Shown here: positions 21,342 to 32,371 of the stretch, piece after piece | How positions within the stretch are numbered: the stretch's first letter is position 1 | Layout: each line of letters starts with the position of its first letter | Source of the DNA: Torymus aiolomorphi | Taxonomy: Eukaryota; Arthropoda; Insecta; Hymenoptera; Torymidae | Length of the DNA stretch: 64,000 nucleotides | Reading direction: 5' to 3' | Assembly: GCA_036365515.1 (NCBI GenBank) | Contig: CM070874.1 | Coordinates: 212,406,297-212,470,296, forward strand | Position numbers and translations under genes: made by a program | Notes under the pieces: model-generated | What the model was told of the DNA's origin: nothing | Database searches by the model: none | What the model saw: the letters and a program-made list of their open reading frames with translations, nothing else

Positions 21342-21592
21342 ACACGCAGAAAAATGATCCGTTAGTAGCAGGAGGAAAATCTTTCCCCCAAAATCCTCTT
21401 GCAGCAAAACGATTATCGTTTTCAATCAAATGGATTATTCTTGAAAGTAAAAATGAATTTTTTCCCTCAAGATTATATTCCTCTTAATGTTATTCTTTTG
21501 GAGCTAAAGGAATCCTTTTGAAGCAAAACGATTCTTTCGAGCAGTAAACATCGTTTCTTTTTTGTTATCGAACTTAAAGTCTTTATTACGTA

Positions 21593-21696
21593 ATGATCCA
21601 TTAGTAGCAAGAGGAAAAATGATCCATTAGTAGCAAGAGGAAAAATGATCCATTAGTAGCAAGAGGAAAAATGATCCATTAGTAGCAAGAGGAAAA
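21593..21696 (+). repeat. 26-bp minisatellite, four copies
   Basis: Four exact head-to-tail copies of a unit beginning ATGATCCATTAGTAGCAAGA and ending GGAAAA. The unit is a copy of the element's own left terminal sequence, so the array grew from the terminal repeat. Confidence 0.9.
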
Positions 21697-21942
21697 TCGT
21701 TTTGTGAAAATCCGCCTGCTTTGTAAAACGATTATCATTTTTAATCTCTCGTATTATTCTTAAAGCAAAAAATTAACTTCGTGCTTTAAGATTAAATTTT
21801 TCTTGCGTCAAAACCCTTTCCTTTATTTCTCTATATATTATCTCTTCAAGTTAAGCAACTGTCGAGATACGAATTTTTAAATATTATTCAATTTTTCCGA
21901 AATATATATTGCCTATTTTGATACTACCCGTCAGAAGCTTAG

Positions 21943-22010
21943 TTAGTCGTGTGGTTTAGGTACCGACTTCCCGATGCAAAGGTCGAGGGTTCGATTCCTA
22001 GTCACCGCAC
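21943..22010 (+). other. tRNA-like sequence (tRNA pseudogene or SINE head)
   Basis: A B-box-like GGTTCGATTCC at 21988-21998 is preceded by a plausible anticodon arm (CCGACTTCCCGATGC ... GGTCG) and a D-arm-like TAGTTAGTCGTGTGG. TTTT follows at 22010-22013, as in a Pol III terminator. The acceptor stem does not close, so it is not a working tRNA. Confidence 0.45.
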
Positions 22011-22408
22011 TTTTCAGAACCATCTTCGAAAACAGTTATCTTCGTTTTTTTCACAAATTTAACTAATATTAAAATATTAAAATAAAATAAATAAATAAAT
22101 TACTTATTAAAATTAAATATAAATAATAAAATTAATACAAGTGAATGGACTTTTTAAACTTTTTTATAAATTTTATTATTCATTTTGATTTTATTATTTA
22201 ACTAATTTTATTATTATTTATTATTAACTATCGGTCAACTAGACCTCCTATTTCCTTGGAGAGGAATCCTCTTCGTACAAGAATAATTTACCAGAAAAGG
22301 ATTTTTCTCTTCTGACAGGAGGAATTAATTTTGACAACCAAATCAAGATTATTTTCCTCTTGGGTCAAAAGGATTCCATTTGCTATCAATGGGTTTTTCC
22401 TTGCGTGT

Positions 22409-24851
22409 AGTTAAACTCAGATACAAAGGAATAAGAGATTTGTAACCAATATATCCGTATCTTCTTCGTATATATAGATACAGTGCGAAGGGACTTCATA
22501 TAATTTAATATTAATTTAATTTAAAATATAAATAAATATATGTAACTCGTACGTGCATGCATGAATCGACTTTCGGAACGCTTCATAAAATAAACGTTCG
22601 CGCGTATTAGTTATATACGTACGGAATACGTCCCGTGTATTTAGTCATCATAAATCTGATATTTTCTTTTAAATTTTAAATAATGTATATTTTGTTCTTG
22701 TAGATCAGACCGACATACGCACGTTAACGATATTTATAACTTAAGATATATATACATTTATTTTGATTTTCATAAAAACTAATTAAAGTGGTGTAATGTA
22801 CAGTATATACCTATTCCCCGCAATATATGGATTTGCCTAAAAAATAAAAATGTTGATCAGTAATGATATCTCTTATAAGTTGTACTAAAATATATATTTC
22901 TTTATAAAATAGGTCCTACCAGAGTTCTGTAAACCCATTTGATCCAAAGATATTGAGATTTTAAATTTGTATCCTGCCGTAACTTACACTCAATTTTTTA
23001 AAATTATTTTGGTATTTGAAATTAAGGTATGCGAATAGCTTATTAATCAAATGTAATATAAAAATCAAAGATTTTGGCGCGTATCTCATTAAAAATAACA
23101 AGCTAAACCGTTTGATATTTTTATTAGCTTGTAGGTTACGGTAGGATACAAATTGAAAAATCTTAATATCTATGGATAAAATGGGTTGCAGACCTCTTGT
23201 AGGGCCTATTTCATCAAAAATAAGTTATATTTGTAACTATAAATCATAAATGATCAAAATTTATATCTTTTAGGTGAATAAAAAAAAAAATGTTTTCGAT
23301 TTATTCAAATTTGCATGTAAGAGTGTAGATAATTAATAATACGCCACAATTCACTCGTTCATAATTTCTTAAATTTTCGTCTATAAATTTATCTAAAATC
23401 GACATAAACACGCCTTTGCATGATAATCCCTCTAGGTGTTATAAGTAAATTGCATAAAAATAGGAATTTTTAAGAAAACTTATTTAAACTTTTCTTTTAT
23501 AAGCAATATTTTTAGTATTGTTAACTTTGTTTAAAAACTTTTCCTGTAGTGCAAACAAAAACACTCATATATTTACGTGATTTTTCAACCTTTTTGTCTA
23601 TTACAATTTTTACATCAATTTTTCGCTATACTGGTTTGAATCCGGAGAACATTCTTAACAAAATAAAATATAAAGAGTATTTTATTGGTTCATGCTTATG
23701 CGAATAAATATTATACACTTTAGTATATATTTAGTACATATAATACTATGCATCTTTTATTGCTGAATAATAGTAGATTATATAGCAAGGGCGCGAAACA
23801 GGGGATTCTGCGACGAGTATGGGTATGTCGCTCGAGCAAAGCAAGTAAAAAATTGTAAACATGAAAGCATATTAAGGTATGCTAAAATAATTTGTTCTTA
23901 ACCAATTTCTGCTGTGGTTTCAAAAACTTTCTAAAGCCAAAACTTTTGATATATTTTTATGGTTTTAGTACTCTAGCGAAAAAAGATAGTGAAGATAATT
24001 GAATAAAACTGAAGAAACCCGTTATTCACTGCAGATAACTACAGAAAAGGGTCGGAATTGAGACAAAGACAACAGTTATCTGCAGTTTTCTTTAGTTGTT
24101 TTCAGTTTCACTAACTGTTATGTTCAAATTTCAATCGCGAAAATTAAAACAAAAGTTTCGTTCATTTTTTCAGATTTGTTCAAAATCTTCTTCATTTTCA
24201 AATAGTTTAAAACGGGTTTGTTCGTTTATTAATAGTCAATATTAGTTTTCTTCAGTTATTAACTTTTATGTTTAATTATCGAATTATGTTGTATATAGCA
24301 AAATTTTCCAACTTTTTTATCATTTGTAAGCATATAAAACTGATATAAAGTAAAGGTTACTCTTGTCTGTCTCAATTCCGATATTTTTCTGCAGTTAATT
24401 TCTGTTTTCTTCCGTTTTCTTCGGATCATTTTTATAGCGGCAGATATCAACTGATATCAGCATTAATTTTTTTAAAATTAAATTTTAAATTAAATATTGC
24501 TTTAAATATATCTATTCCTGTACATACAAGATGTAGATTTTTTTCGTTGTGAAATAATATATGGCAAATTTAAAAGTGGATAAATTATTATTATATTAAT
24601 AATAATTGATAAATGTTTAATAGTTATTAAGTAATTCAATAATTATTATTTACTGTTAAAAAGCTGTTAAAAATGTTAGAAAGAGTTATAAACAATTAGT
24701 AACATCCAAAATCCTACATTTTGTAATATTTTTTAACAGTTTATAAGTTTTAGTAACAGTTTCTAACTTTCTTGAACAAAAATATTTCTGCTAGGGTATC
24801 TAAGTACTGATTACCTTTTAATAAAAAAGAAATAATAGTACATTACGATAC
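22409..24851. other. AT-rich DNA, no gene
   Basis: No coding region supported. It contains the foldback at 22905-23216 and a weaker set of inverted CTGCAGTT/AACTGCAG-like motifs between about 24000 and 24440. The rest is low-complexity AT-rich sequence. Confidence 0.5.
22905..23216. repeat. Foldback element
   Basis: A left arm (about 22905-22997) beginning AAATAGGTCCTACCAGAG and a right arm (about 23105-23216) ending CTTGTAGGGCCTATTT are reverse complements with some mismatches. Shared inner blocks are GGATACAAATT and TTACGGTAGG. About 100 bp of loop, no ORF. Confidence 0.65.
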
Positions 24852-24948
24852 GTGTGACCTAAGTAGCACTGTTTTGCACAGCGTGAAATTGGGGCCCGAG
24901 CTTCGCGAGGGTCTTAATTACGTCGAGCAGAGTGCTACTTAGGTTACA
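24852..24948. repeat. Hairpin repeat family, copy 2
   Basis: Arms TGTGACCTAAGTAGCACT (24852-24869) and AGTGCTACTTAGGTTAC (24931-24947) pair around a GC-rich loop with CCCGAGCTTCGCGAGGG. Same architecture as the copies at 20091 and 25006. Confidence 0.65.
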
Positions 24949-25005
24949 AGTATCCTCCAGATTTTCATAATACTGCCTGCCCTAATCCCGCAGTCACACC
25001 TAGTC

Positions 25006-25136
25006 GTGTCATAAGTAGTCCTTTTTTGCACCGTGAGATTAGCCCGCGAGTGTAGCGAGTGCACATGGTGCAAAGAAGTACTACTTAGGTCACGGATAGG
25101 CGTGACCTAAGTGCGGGCTTAGGTCACGCAGTGCTA
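25006..25136. repeat. Hairpin repeat family, copy 3
   Basis: GTGTCATAAGTAGTCC, then TTTTGCACCGTG, a loop with GCGAGTGTAGCGAG, then the complementary arm and TCACGGATAGGCGTGAC as in copy 1, ending CACGCAGTGCTATAAA. Confidence 0.7.
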
Positions 25137-26689
25137 TAAAAAATCAAATTTCAAAAATCAAAGAATATTATAAAAAAGACCCAAACCAAATTTAAAAAAT
25201 ACGAAATATTTTTTGTATGAGTGAAAACGACATACGTACACACATCCATACTAACGTTTATTAAAAATAATATATCTAAAATCCATACGAATGAAAATGG
25301 GTGCTTACGATTGCCAACTGATTAGTAAAGATGTTTCATCTATTCAGCATTAGTAAAATAAACGAATAAAATCGCTAGCACAAACAAGTTATTACTGTAA
25401 CTACTTTATTTGTTTTTGTTAGGAATGTTCAACTGGGACATTTTTTGATCAGTTAGTAACCGTAACCAATCTTTCTTTTTATGAAAATGTCGCATACAAT
25501 ATTTATAATATATTTCTCGAAAATTATTTTTACTGCCACAAAATTTCATTTATGGGAAAGCAAAAATTATCTATATTTTGTATAACAAAATAATTGTATA
25601 AAAGCTAAAAAGATGCATAGTTAATAAATTTTCATGTCTTCAATAAATCTCGATATTTATATCGCTTCATAAGAAGATATTAATTTTAATAATTAACCTT
25701 TAACATCATGAAGCTATAATAATTTGCATTCAGGTGTATCCTTAAAGTATTCTTCTATAAAAAAATTATAACTGTTTGTAAATTTACATTTTTGAATTGG
25801 AAATTTAATAAATTCTTGTTTACAGGTGGTTGAAATTTAAAGCTAATAGCTTTACATTTTATTATAATATATATATATATATATATCTACCTATATTATA
25901 TAGATGTTAGTGTTGTTTTTGAACATCAGCCCCCCCTCAGCTCCGCCTCAAAATAACGTAAAAATCAGCGTATTTCAATGAGTTTTTTTATATCAAAATA
26001 GCCTCTGAGCCCCCCCTCAGCCCCCTCTTCACCCCTCTTACCACCCCTTATATTCATTTTTTTCTTTAATCGTATTTATCATCTCGGTATACATGTGACA
26101 AAGATTTTTTTTTCTCACACCACGCGTAAAGTATTGTGTTTTCACATTGACGTCAGGGTGTCTCGCTTCGCTCGGGCCGTAAATACTTATAAACGGCACT
26201 AATCATCGGAAAAAAATAGACACACGAGCATAGGCTTCGCAGTTTCTAGGAATGAGGTTATGTGACGTTTTCGACCCTGAAATTAAAGATTAAGCACAAA
26301 TAACTTTCTGTAAGGTATATGGGAAAATTGTATATTGTCTCCACACAATGAGGACCATTGATATTTTTTTTTTAACACAAATAAGTCTTTTTTTCCACGC
26401 CATCCAAGAGGTAGATAGATAGGCGCGCTTTTTTTATAGAGGTTTCCCTTTTTTTAATATCTTTGAATTCATTTTCCATTAAATATTTCATTGTTTTTTC
26501 ATAATAAAAAGTTAGTAAAAAATGGCCTATTCCTCTGTTAAAAAAAAATGTAAAATTTTCAAGTATTACTTTTGTTCTATTAAATAAACATATGTTATAT
26601 TTTTAAACATTTTTATAGTTATTTAATTAACATAAATTTTAAGCTTGAAAGTCATTCAAAGATTTTGAACTTCATATTCATTTCAAAGG
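25137..26689. other. AT-rich DNA, no gene
   Basis: No gene supported. A (TA)n run sits at about 25865-25886. Around 26160-26185 is TCGCTTCGCTCGGGCC, which recalls the loop of the hairpin family, but no full copy can be made out. C-rich runs occur at 25930-26040. Confidence 0.5.
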
Positions 26690-27060
26690 TCGCTCAAAAT
26701 ATAACGCTAAAAATATTAAGTATGAAGGTCGCTGAAAGCAAACCAAAACTTAAATCGAAACCGTTGTTGAACTCTGAAAGTAGATCGATTTTAAAGGTTA
26801 AGCAAAAGATCAGTTTGTTAATTTTATAAAGGTTGTTGAAAGTTAATCAATTTTGGAGGTCTGATAGCAGACCGATTTTGAAGGTCGTTGATATCAGACC
26901 GATTTTGAAGGTCGGTGATAGCAGACCAATTTTTGAAAGTTAATCAATTTTGGAGGTCTGATAGCAGGCCGATTTTGGAGGTCGCTGGTAGCAGACCAAT
27001 TTTTGAAAGTTAATCAATTTTAGAGGTCTAATAGCAGACCGATTTTGAAGGTCGTTGATA
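26690..27060 (-). repeat. Minisatellite at the left edge of the Helitron
   Basis: Degenerate units of about 30-35 bp with GATAGCAGACCGATTTTGAA and GGTCGTTGA in varying order. Read on the - strand they give the same GGTCTGCTATCAGCGACCTT motif found at 50920-51020 and 58283-58566, so the flanking arrays are in inverted orientation. The array runs up to the first Helitron codons. Confidence 0.8.
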
Positions 27061-27431
27061 GTAGAATAAAATATTCAGCAGTATTTTGGGAAGAAGAAAA
27101 ATATAAGTCTAATTGTTGTAATAATGGTACAATAATACTTCCACCTTTAAGTGATTATGATAAAACATTGAAAGAAATGTTATTACATGATCAAATATTC
27201 AGATATTTAATACGATATTATAATAATTTATTTTGTTTTGCAACCTTTAATGCTAACGTCAAACATGAAAAGAAAAAAGGAATTTATAATTTAAAAATTC
27301 AAGGACAAATTTGTCACATAACGCCAAATACTTTATTACCTATCGGTAAAGATGAACCTTGTTGTGGACAATTATATATTTATGATAATGTAACAGCGCT
27401 TGAACGAAGGTTAAAAGAAATCAAGACTTAA
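27045..27431 (+). pseudogene. Helitron Rep/helicase protein, fragment 1 (N-terminal)
   Basis: This is the start of the large Helitron rolling-circle replication protein. From about 27060 it reads like the region preceding the Helitron-like N-terminal domain (FWEEEKYKSNCCNNGTIILPPL). An annotated start cannot be fixed, because the frame enters from the minisatellite without a convincing ATG. The frame ends at 27429-27431 through a 1-base shift; the downstream reading resumes as LSDEH directly before the MITE insertion at 27444. No catalytic residues lie in this part. Confidence 0.65.
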
Positions 27432-27443
27432 GTGATGAACATA

Positions 27444-27969
27444 TGAGGCGTTTCACGTCAACTGTCCCAGCGCGCGCCGCTGGAGCCACACATCGTGCTC
27501 TTTCTAACTCACGTTTATGATACTAAAATACACTTAAAAAAATTGTTTGATAAGCGTTTTCAACGTATTTTTTGCTCAGCTTTCCAATGGCGTAAGCAGT
27601 TTCTCCAAAATTTTCAATTTTCACCTTCAAAAAGTACAAAACATGTTATATCTCAAACAGTGTATTTTTAATCTTTTTTTTGACCCTCTAGATCGAAAGC
27701 TGAGCATTTTTTACGTAGGAAAGGATATTTTCCAAAGAGTGCCCGAGATGTTTTTTTCGAGAAATAGAATGCAAAAGAGTTTTTGAAGATGAAAATGGAA
27801 AATTTTGAAAAAACTACCAACATCATTGGAAAGCTGAGGAAAAAATACGTCGAAAACGCATATCAAACAATTTTTTAAAGTACTTTTTAGTATCATAAAC
27901 ATTAGTTAGAAATAGCAGGTTTTGGGGCTCGCGCGCCGCGCGCTGGGACAGTTGACGTGAAACGCCTCA
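27444..27969. mobile_element. Palindromic MITE inside the Helitron gene
   Basis: Long terminal inverted repeats start TGAGGCGTTTCACGTCAACT and end with its complement. They continue through GC-rich CGCGCGCCG blocks to AT-rich inner arms (about 240 bp each), with no transposase. The flanks are TA on both sides, and removing the element plus one TA leaves the Helitron reading continuous there. So a TA-targeting (Tc1/mariner-type) mover is plausible. Same family as 58575-59085. Confidence 0.8.
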
Positions 27970-28815
27970 TATACGAATATTAATTGAAATATTAAACTGT
28001 AATCCATACGCAAAAAATTATAAACATTTATATCAAATATCAAATTTAAAAAATTGCCCAATTTATAAATTGTATTTCGTCCGTAAAAATAATAATCAAA
28101 AGCATAGATATAATGCTCCTTTAACATCTGAATGTGGAGCTATAATAGTATCGAAAAATGAAAGTCCAGAAAATTACGATGTATGTGTATATCTTAAAAA
28201 CATTTCTGATAATGAACAAAAAAATACATATATTAATAAATTATCGCATCATTTTGATCTTATGGTGTTCCCGATATTATTTCCTTTAGGAGATTTAGGT
28301 TGGAATGTTGGTTACACTAAAAGAACAAGCGCTCCGGAAAAGGAACATCTTACTATCCTATAATATTATTCATATAGATTAGCTTATCGACCAAATGGTA
28401 AATTTAGCCATTATTATATTGTGGAAGATTAACACAACAATTTTTTTTACATGCATACGTTATGATGGAAAGTAATAGAATGAATTTTTTTTCGAAATAA
28501 TCAAAAAAAATTAAGAGTCGAATGTTATCAAGGTTTATTAGATCATGTAATGAATAATGCTTCTAATATTTCTAATAACTTTGAAAATAAAGAAAGATTA
28601 GGAAATATTTTTATACTACCAGCCATTTACATTGGTAGTCCGAGATATATGCAACAGCATTATCAAGATGCAATGGCTATTATGAGAAATACTGGGAGAC
28701 TTGACTTATTTATAACAGTAACATGTAATCCTAAGTGGCAAGAACTAAAAGAAGTTTTGCAAAAATTTCCTGTAAGGACTACACCAAATGATATTCCAAA
28801 TATAACAGATTATTT
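27970..28815 (+). pseudogene. Helitron Rep/helicase protein, fragment 2 (Helitron-like N domain)
   Basis: Coding resumes directly after the MITE (ILIEILNCNPYAKNY) and continues through HHFDLMVFPILFPLGDLGW, a stop at 28361-28363, frameshifts between 28380 and 28550, then QHYQDAMAIMRNTGRLDLFITVTCNPKWQEL, which is the hallmark of the Helitron-like N domain. The fragment is cut by the LTR element at 28816, just after NITDYF. Family assignment is firm; the copy is inactive from the stop and shifts alone. Confidence 0.8.
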
Positions 28816-29470
28816 TGTTAAGTCCGGAAATAAGTGGAAATAAGTAGTAATTGGTTTTATGTAGGTTTATTATATAAAATACAATAATTTATTACCAATA
28901 CAATCTGCTGGCTTCTGGTAGATCGATGCGTTGTAATTTCAATTACAATTCTTTTCTATAACACTTGCTTTTATAAATTTACTATAAATAACTTGTACGA
29001 TCTGCTTACTAGACGAGTAAGGCTTACGATTACAATTTCAATAACTTATAAAATCTGCTTACTAGATATGTAAGGCTTACGGTTTCAACTTCTCGATGTC
29101 GTAGAGGTACACGGAGTTCGCCAGGTTTCTTGTACGCTGTGACTGACGTGCGTGATGCATTTCGCAGTTTTTATTATGCGGTTTAATTGGGTTATAGATG
29201 ATAAATTGAGATCATCTTTATTAAGAAATTTTCGGTTGCGGCTTATACGCGTAGCATTTAAGCGGTAGCATTGTGAAATGCTGATTTATTAAAAATTGCA
29301 CGCCACTGTTTTCTGGAGGTCGATGGTTCTCTACGTCACACGCTCTACGGTACGATGCCTGAGCGAAATGCTGCGTTGCATTCTCGCGTTTATATATCAG
29401 GAAATATCTGATGTGAATAACCTTTCAGAATGAAATTCTAAATCTCTATAATACGTCTCCGGACGTAACA
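28816..29470 (-). repeat. 3' LTR of the 12.2-kb element
   Basis: Begins TGTTAAGTCCGGA on the + strand and ends CCGGACGTAACA, so the terminal inverted repeat is about 13 bp with one mismatch. Nearly identical to 40324-40978. Confidence 0.85.
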
Positions 29471-29482
29471 CCTCCCCCCTTA
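29471..29482 (-). promoter_or_regulatory. Polypurine tract of the 12.2-kb element
   Basis: On the element strand TAAGGGGGGAGG lies directly before the LTR. A second copy of it lies at about 30043-30054. Confidence 0.65.
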
Positions 29483-30131
29483 GACTGTTGAATGTCATAG
29501 AGATTCAACAATGTATTATGCATCAGAGATTTCCCGTTACAAAAATTTATTGATAAGTAAGTGATAAAATATAATAATACGAGTTATGAATGATAATAAT
29601 TACAGTAAAAATAATAAAAATAATAATGATAATAATAATAACAATAATAATGATAATAACAATAATAATAATACTCGTCAGTTTCACTTTGAATTAGTGG
29701 TTATCAGGTTTAAGTTTCAAATGACCCTTTCAGAATTTTTGAGGTTGTCTGGTCGAACGTTGATTTGACCTATTAATTTTTCTTCCTGATCCTCCTATCT
29801 CGGTTCTTATGGGGATTTTGATGTCTGAATGCAAGTTCTTGATTTTAGTCCTTCCCTATCTGCTCACATTGGCACTGTGTTTTCGGGCTTAGTCGTCATT
29901 TAACTTGATTTTACGAGGTCGGTGACTCGATGTCGCACGAACGAAGTACTGCGTATACATTATTTTGTCTCGAAAAATCACTGATTTACGTTTTATTTAA
30001 TGAATGTTTAAATGATACGTCTCCGGACGTAACACCTCCCCCCTTAGACTGTTGAATGTCGTAGAAATTCAACAAGTGAAGTAATTGAATGATCAATTTG
30101 AGTTATCAGTGATTTTTTCGTTACAAAAGAT

Positions 30132-30169
<38 letters not shown>
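29483..30169. other. AT-rich DNA with AAT runs, left internal end of the 12.2-kb element
   Basis: Contains AAT-type simple repeats at about 29600-29672 and 30132-30169, the latter abutting the Penelope copy, and the duplicated LTR edge. No gene. Confidence 0.5.
30016..30075 (-). repeat. Duplicated LTR edge and polypurine tract
   Basis: The 60 bp around ATACGTCTCCGGACGTAACA plus CCTCCCCCCTTAGACTG repeats the LTR/polypurine junction of 29450-29510. It may be the edge of an older LTR or a local duplication. Between the two copies is AT-rich DNA with AAT runs. Confidence 0.65.
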
Positions 30170-32366
30170 CTCCTTCTTCTTGACCCAACGAACCAAATCT
30201 TTATTTAACTTAACCCAACGTTTCGGACATGTATTATATCCCTTTTCAAGGCTACATAGAAATTTACAAGTTTTAATTTACAAGAAAATTTTTTACACTT
30301 TTAAATGAATAACGATTTACACTGCTCACCTCTATCAATAAATTAATAGGTTTATAAAACCATCGTTAAAAAGTACGTAATAATGTCTCACAGAGACTCA
30401 TCTGCCGTCAGTTCTCGGAAATTTAAAGTCCAAACCGAGCGATAGCTCGTATTTATATTGTGCCCTCGAGTAGTGGGGAGCTGTTAGTGTATTTGTAAGC
30501 TAACGTAAACCTTTGATTTTATGTTTGTGTTTTTTCTTTTTTTCCAGCATTGAAAGTAATACATTTATATTATTTTTGTAACAATATTTTAAATTAGCAA
30601 TGTCAGTTTTGCGATTTATCTTATTCGCAGTGGCATAAATATTTAGCATTTCTGAAAATTCTCGTTTGAATTTATTTTTCTCAACATCAAGAATCGAAAC
30701 ATTTTCAAAGTCGAAATTATGTTTTGTGTATTTGCAGTGCATGTATAAGGCAGATCTTTCGTCCGCATTTTTTATGCAATATTTACGTTCATAGCATCTT
30801 TTCTTTAGCGCTCTACCACTTTGTCCAACATACGCAGCATGACAATCATTACATTTTATTTTGTAAACAATACCGGTAACATCTGATTTTTTGATTGGAT
30901 CTTTTCCTAATTTAACGAAACTTAGCTTGTTAGACATATTGATTACATGCATGATACCATATTCTTTGCAAATCTTATTGATAGACTGTGATAAATTATT
31001 AACATAAGGAAGTATAATTAAAGGATTTTTTGTATAAGCTTTTGTAATATTATTACAGTTGTTACTATTAAAAATGTGACAAAGTCTTTTTTTAATATTT
31101 TTTTCAATAAACTGCAACGGAAATTTATTATTTAGAAGAAATTTCTTGACCAAAGTTAAATTATTGCTATGAAAAGAACGATGGGATAATTTTATTGCTT
31201 TGTCAACTAGGGAAAAGACTAGAGCTCTTTTTTGTGAAATAGGATGGTGTGAATCAAAGCTTATATACCTACCAGAAAAGGTAGGTTTTCTATACCAATT
31301 TGTTAATGGAGAACTATTATCAACTCTAATTATTTGCATGTCTAAAAAACTAAGTTTCTTGTCTATTTCTTTCTCAATAGTAAATTTTAAATACTGGTTG
31401 TACTGATTAAAAGTATTCAGAATATTGTCAATTTCAGTTTCTTTAACAATTAATAAACAGTCGTCTACATACCTACAGTAAAATAGTATGGAGTCGCGTA
31501 ATTTTTCAAGATAACTTTCTTCAGCTTCCTCAAGGACAATTTCAGCAAATCGAGGACTACAGCTGCCTCCCATAGGAGAACCAATAAGCTGTTTGTAATA
31601 TTTTTCATTGAATTTGAAAAAAGTTGAATTTAATAATAACTCTATACCATTTAAAAACTCAATCAAAGAAAGACTGATCTTATCTTTAAAATATTTCCAT
31701 TTCTTTCTTATTCCATTTAAAATAAGAGTGAAATCTAAATTTGTGTATAGAGACACAACATCTAATGAAATTAATATGTATCCTAGAGGAATTGTTATAG
31801 TACCTAATTTTTCCTTAACTTCCATACTATTTTTTACAGAATATTTTGGTTTAGGTATGTATTTTTTTAAAAAAGGCTAAGACATTTATCGAAGGCATAA
31901 AACGGACTGTTAATTGAAGAAACGATAATTCTTATAGGATAATTTGATTTATGGATTTTCACTAACCCATAAGCACGTGATAGTAAAGTATTGTCTAGTT
32001 TTAAATTTGATAAACGGGAAAATTCTGCTGTGTCAAAAGCACCTTTCATTTTCCATGAAGTGGAAAATTTTTTAACTTTTTTAATAAGCTCATTATAAGG
32101 GTCTTTATTTAATAATTTATAGAAAGTCGGATCTTGTAAAGAAGATTCAACTTTGTTAATATAATCTTCTTTGTACATTAACACAGTAGAATTTCCTTTG
32201 TCAGCTTTAGTGCATATTAAATCTGAATTTTCTTTTAAAAATAATTTTGTGTTTTCTATTTTGCATTCAAACTCGAATTCTCTTCGTTCTTTATGTCTAT
32301 CTGTATTCACGAATTTATTTATTGTCATAAGAACTTTATTTCTTAAGTGGTCGAAACTATCTGAAC
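30170..32366 (-). mobile_element. Penelope-like element, - strand copy of a head-to-head pair
   Basis: It mirrors the + copy from about 32860 to 35048 almost base for base. The left end (ACTCCTTCTTCTTGACCC at 30170) is the reverse complement of the + copy's right end. It is 5'-truncated inside the coding region, at the point where the + copy starts. A run of AAT adjoins the 3' end. Confidence 0.8.
30500..32366 (-). pseudogene. Penelope-like RT with GIY-YIG endonuclease, 5'-truncated and frameshifted
   Basis: Penelope-like elements encode one protein with an RT fused to a GIY-YIG nuclease. Here the reading begins near 32366 (SFDHLRNKVL), passes LICTKADKGNSTVL (the DKG motif of this family), shifts frame at about 31850-31870, then shows ISLDVVSLYTNL, QLIGSPMGGSCSP and the catalytic CRYVDDCLLIV. 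The end is GIVYKIKCNDCHAAYVGQSGRALKKRC, an intact-looking GIY-YIG core with the two cysteines characteristic of Penelope nucleases, and a basic tail. The N-terminal 165 residues of the + copy are missing. No initiation codon survives. Confidence 0.85.
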
Positions 32367-32371
32367 GCAAC

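Larger units (their letters stand above)
21342..22408. mobile_element. MITE-like inverted-repeat element with minisatellite and tRNA-like segment
   Basis: The outer ends ACACGCAGAAAAATGATCC at 21342 and the complementary TGCGTGT ending at 22408 form imperfect terminal inverted repeats of about 35 bp that include TAGTAGCA/TGCTATCA. No ORF is inside. It holds a 26-bp minisatellite near the left end and a tRNA-like segment near the middle. Outside it, CGTTCCGAAA at 21229 pairs with TTTCGGAACG at 22573, so it may sit inside a larger inverted-repeat element. Target duplication not resolved. Confidence 0.5.

Noticed and set aside
21943..22010. Functional tRNA gene
   Set aside because: The B box and terminator are fine but the acceptor stem does not pair.
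26690..27060. Possible CRISPR-like array
   Set aside because: Repeats are degenerate without unique spacers of even length, and the context is a eukaryotic transposon.
27547..28127. Short frames inside and next to the MITE
   Set aside because: They lie in the inverted-repeat arms or opposite the Helitron gene and have no motifs.
32171..32371. Upstream extension of the + Penelope ORF
   Set aside because: It reads the neighbouring - copy backwards; the Penelope sequence itself begins at 32372.
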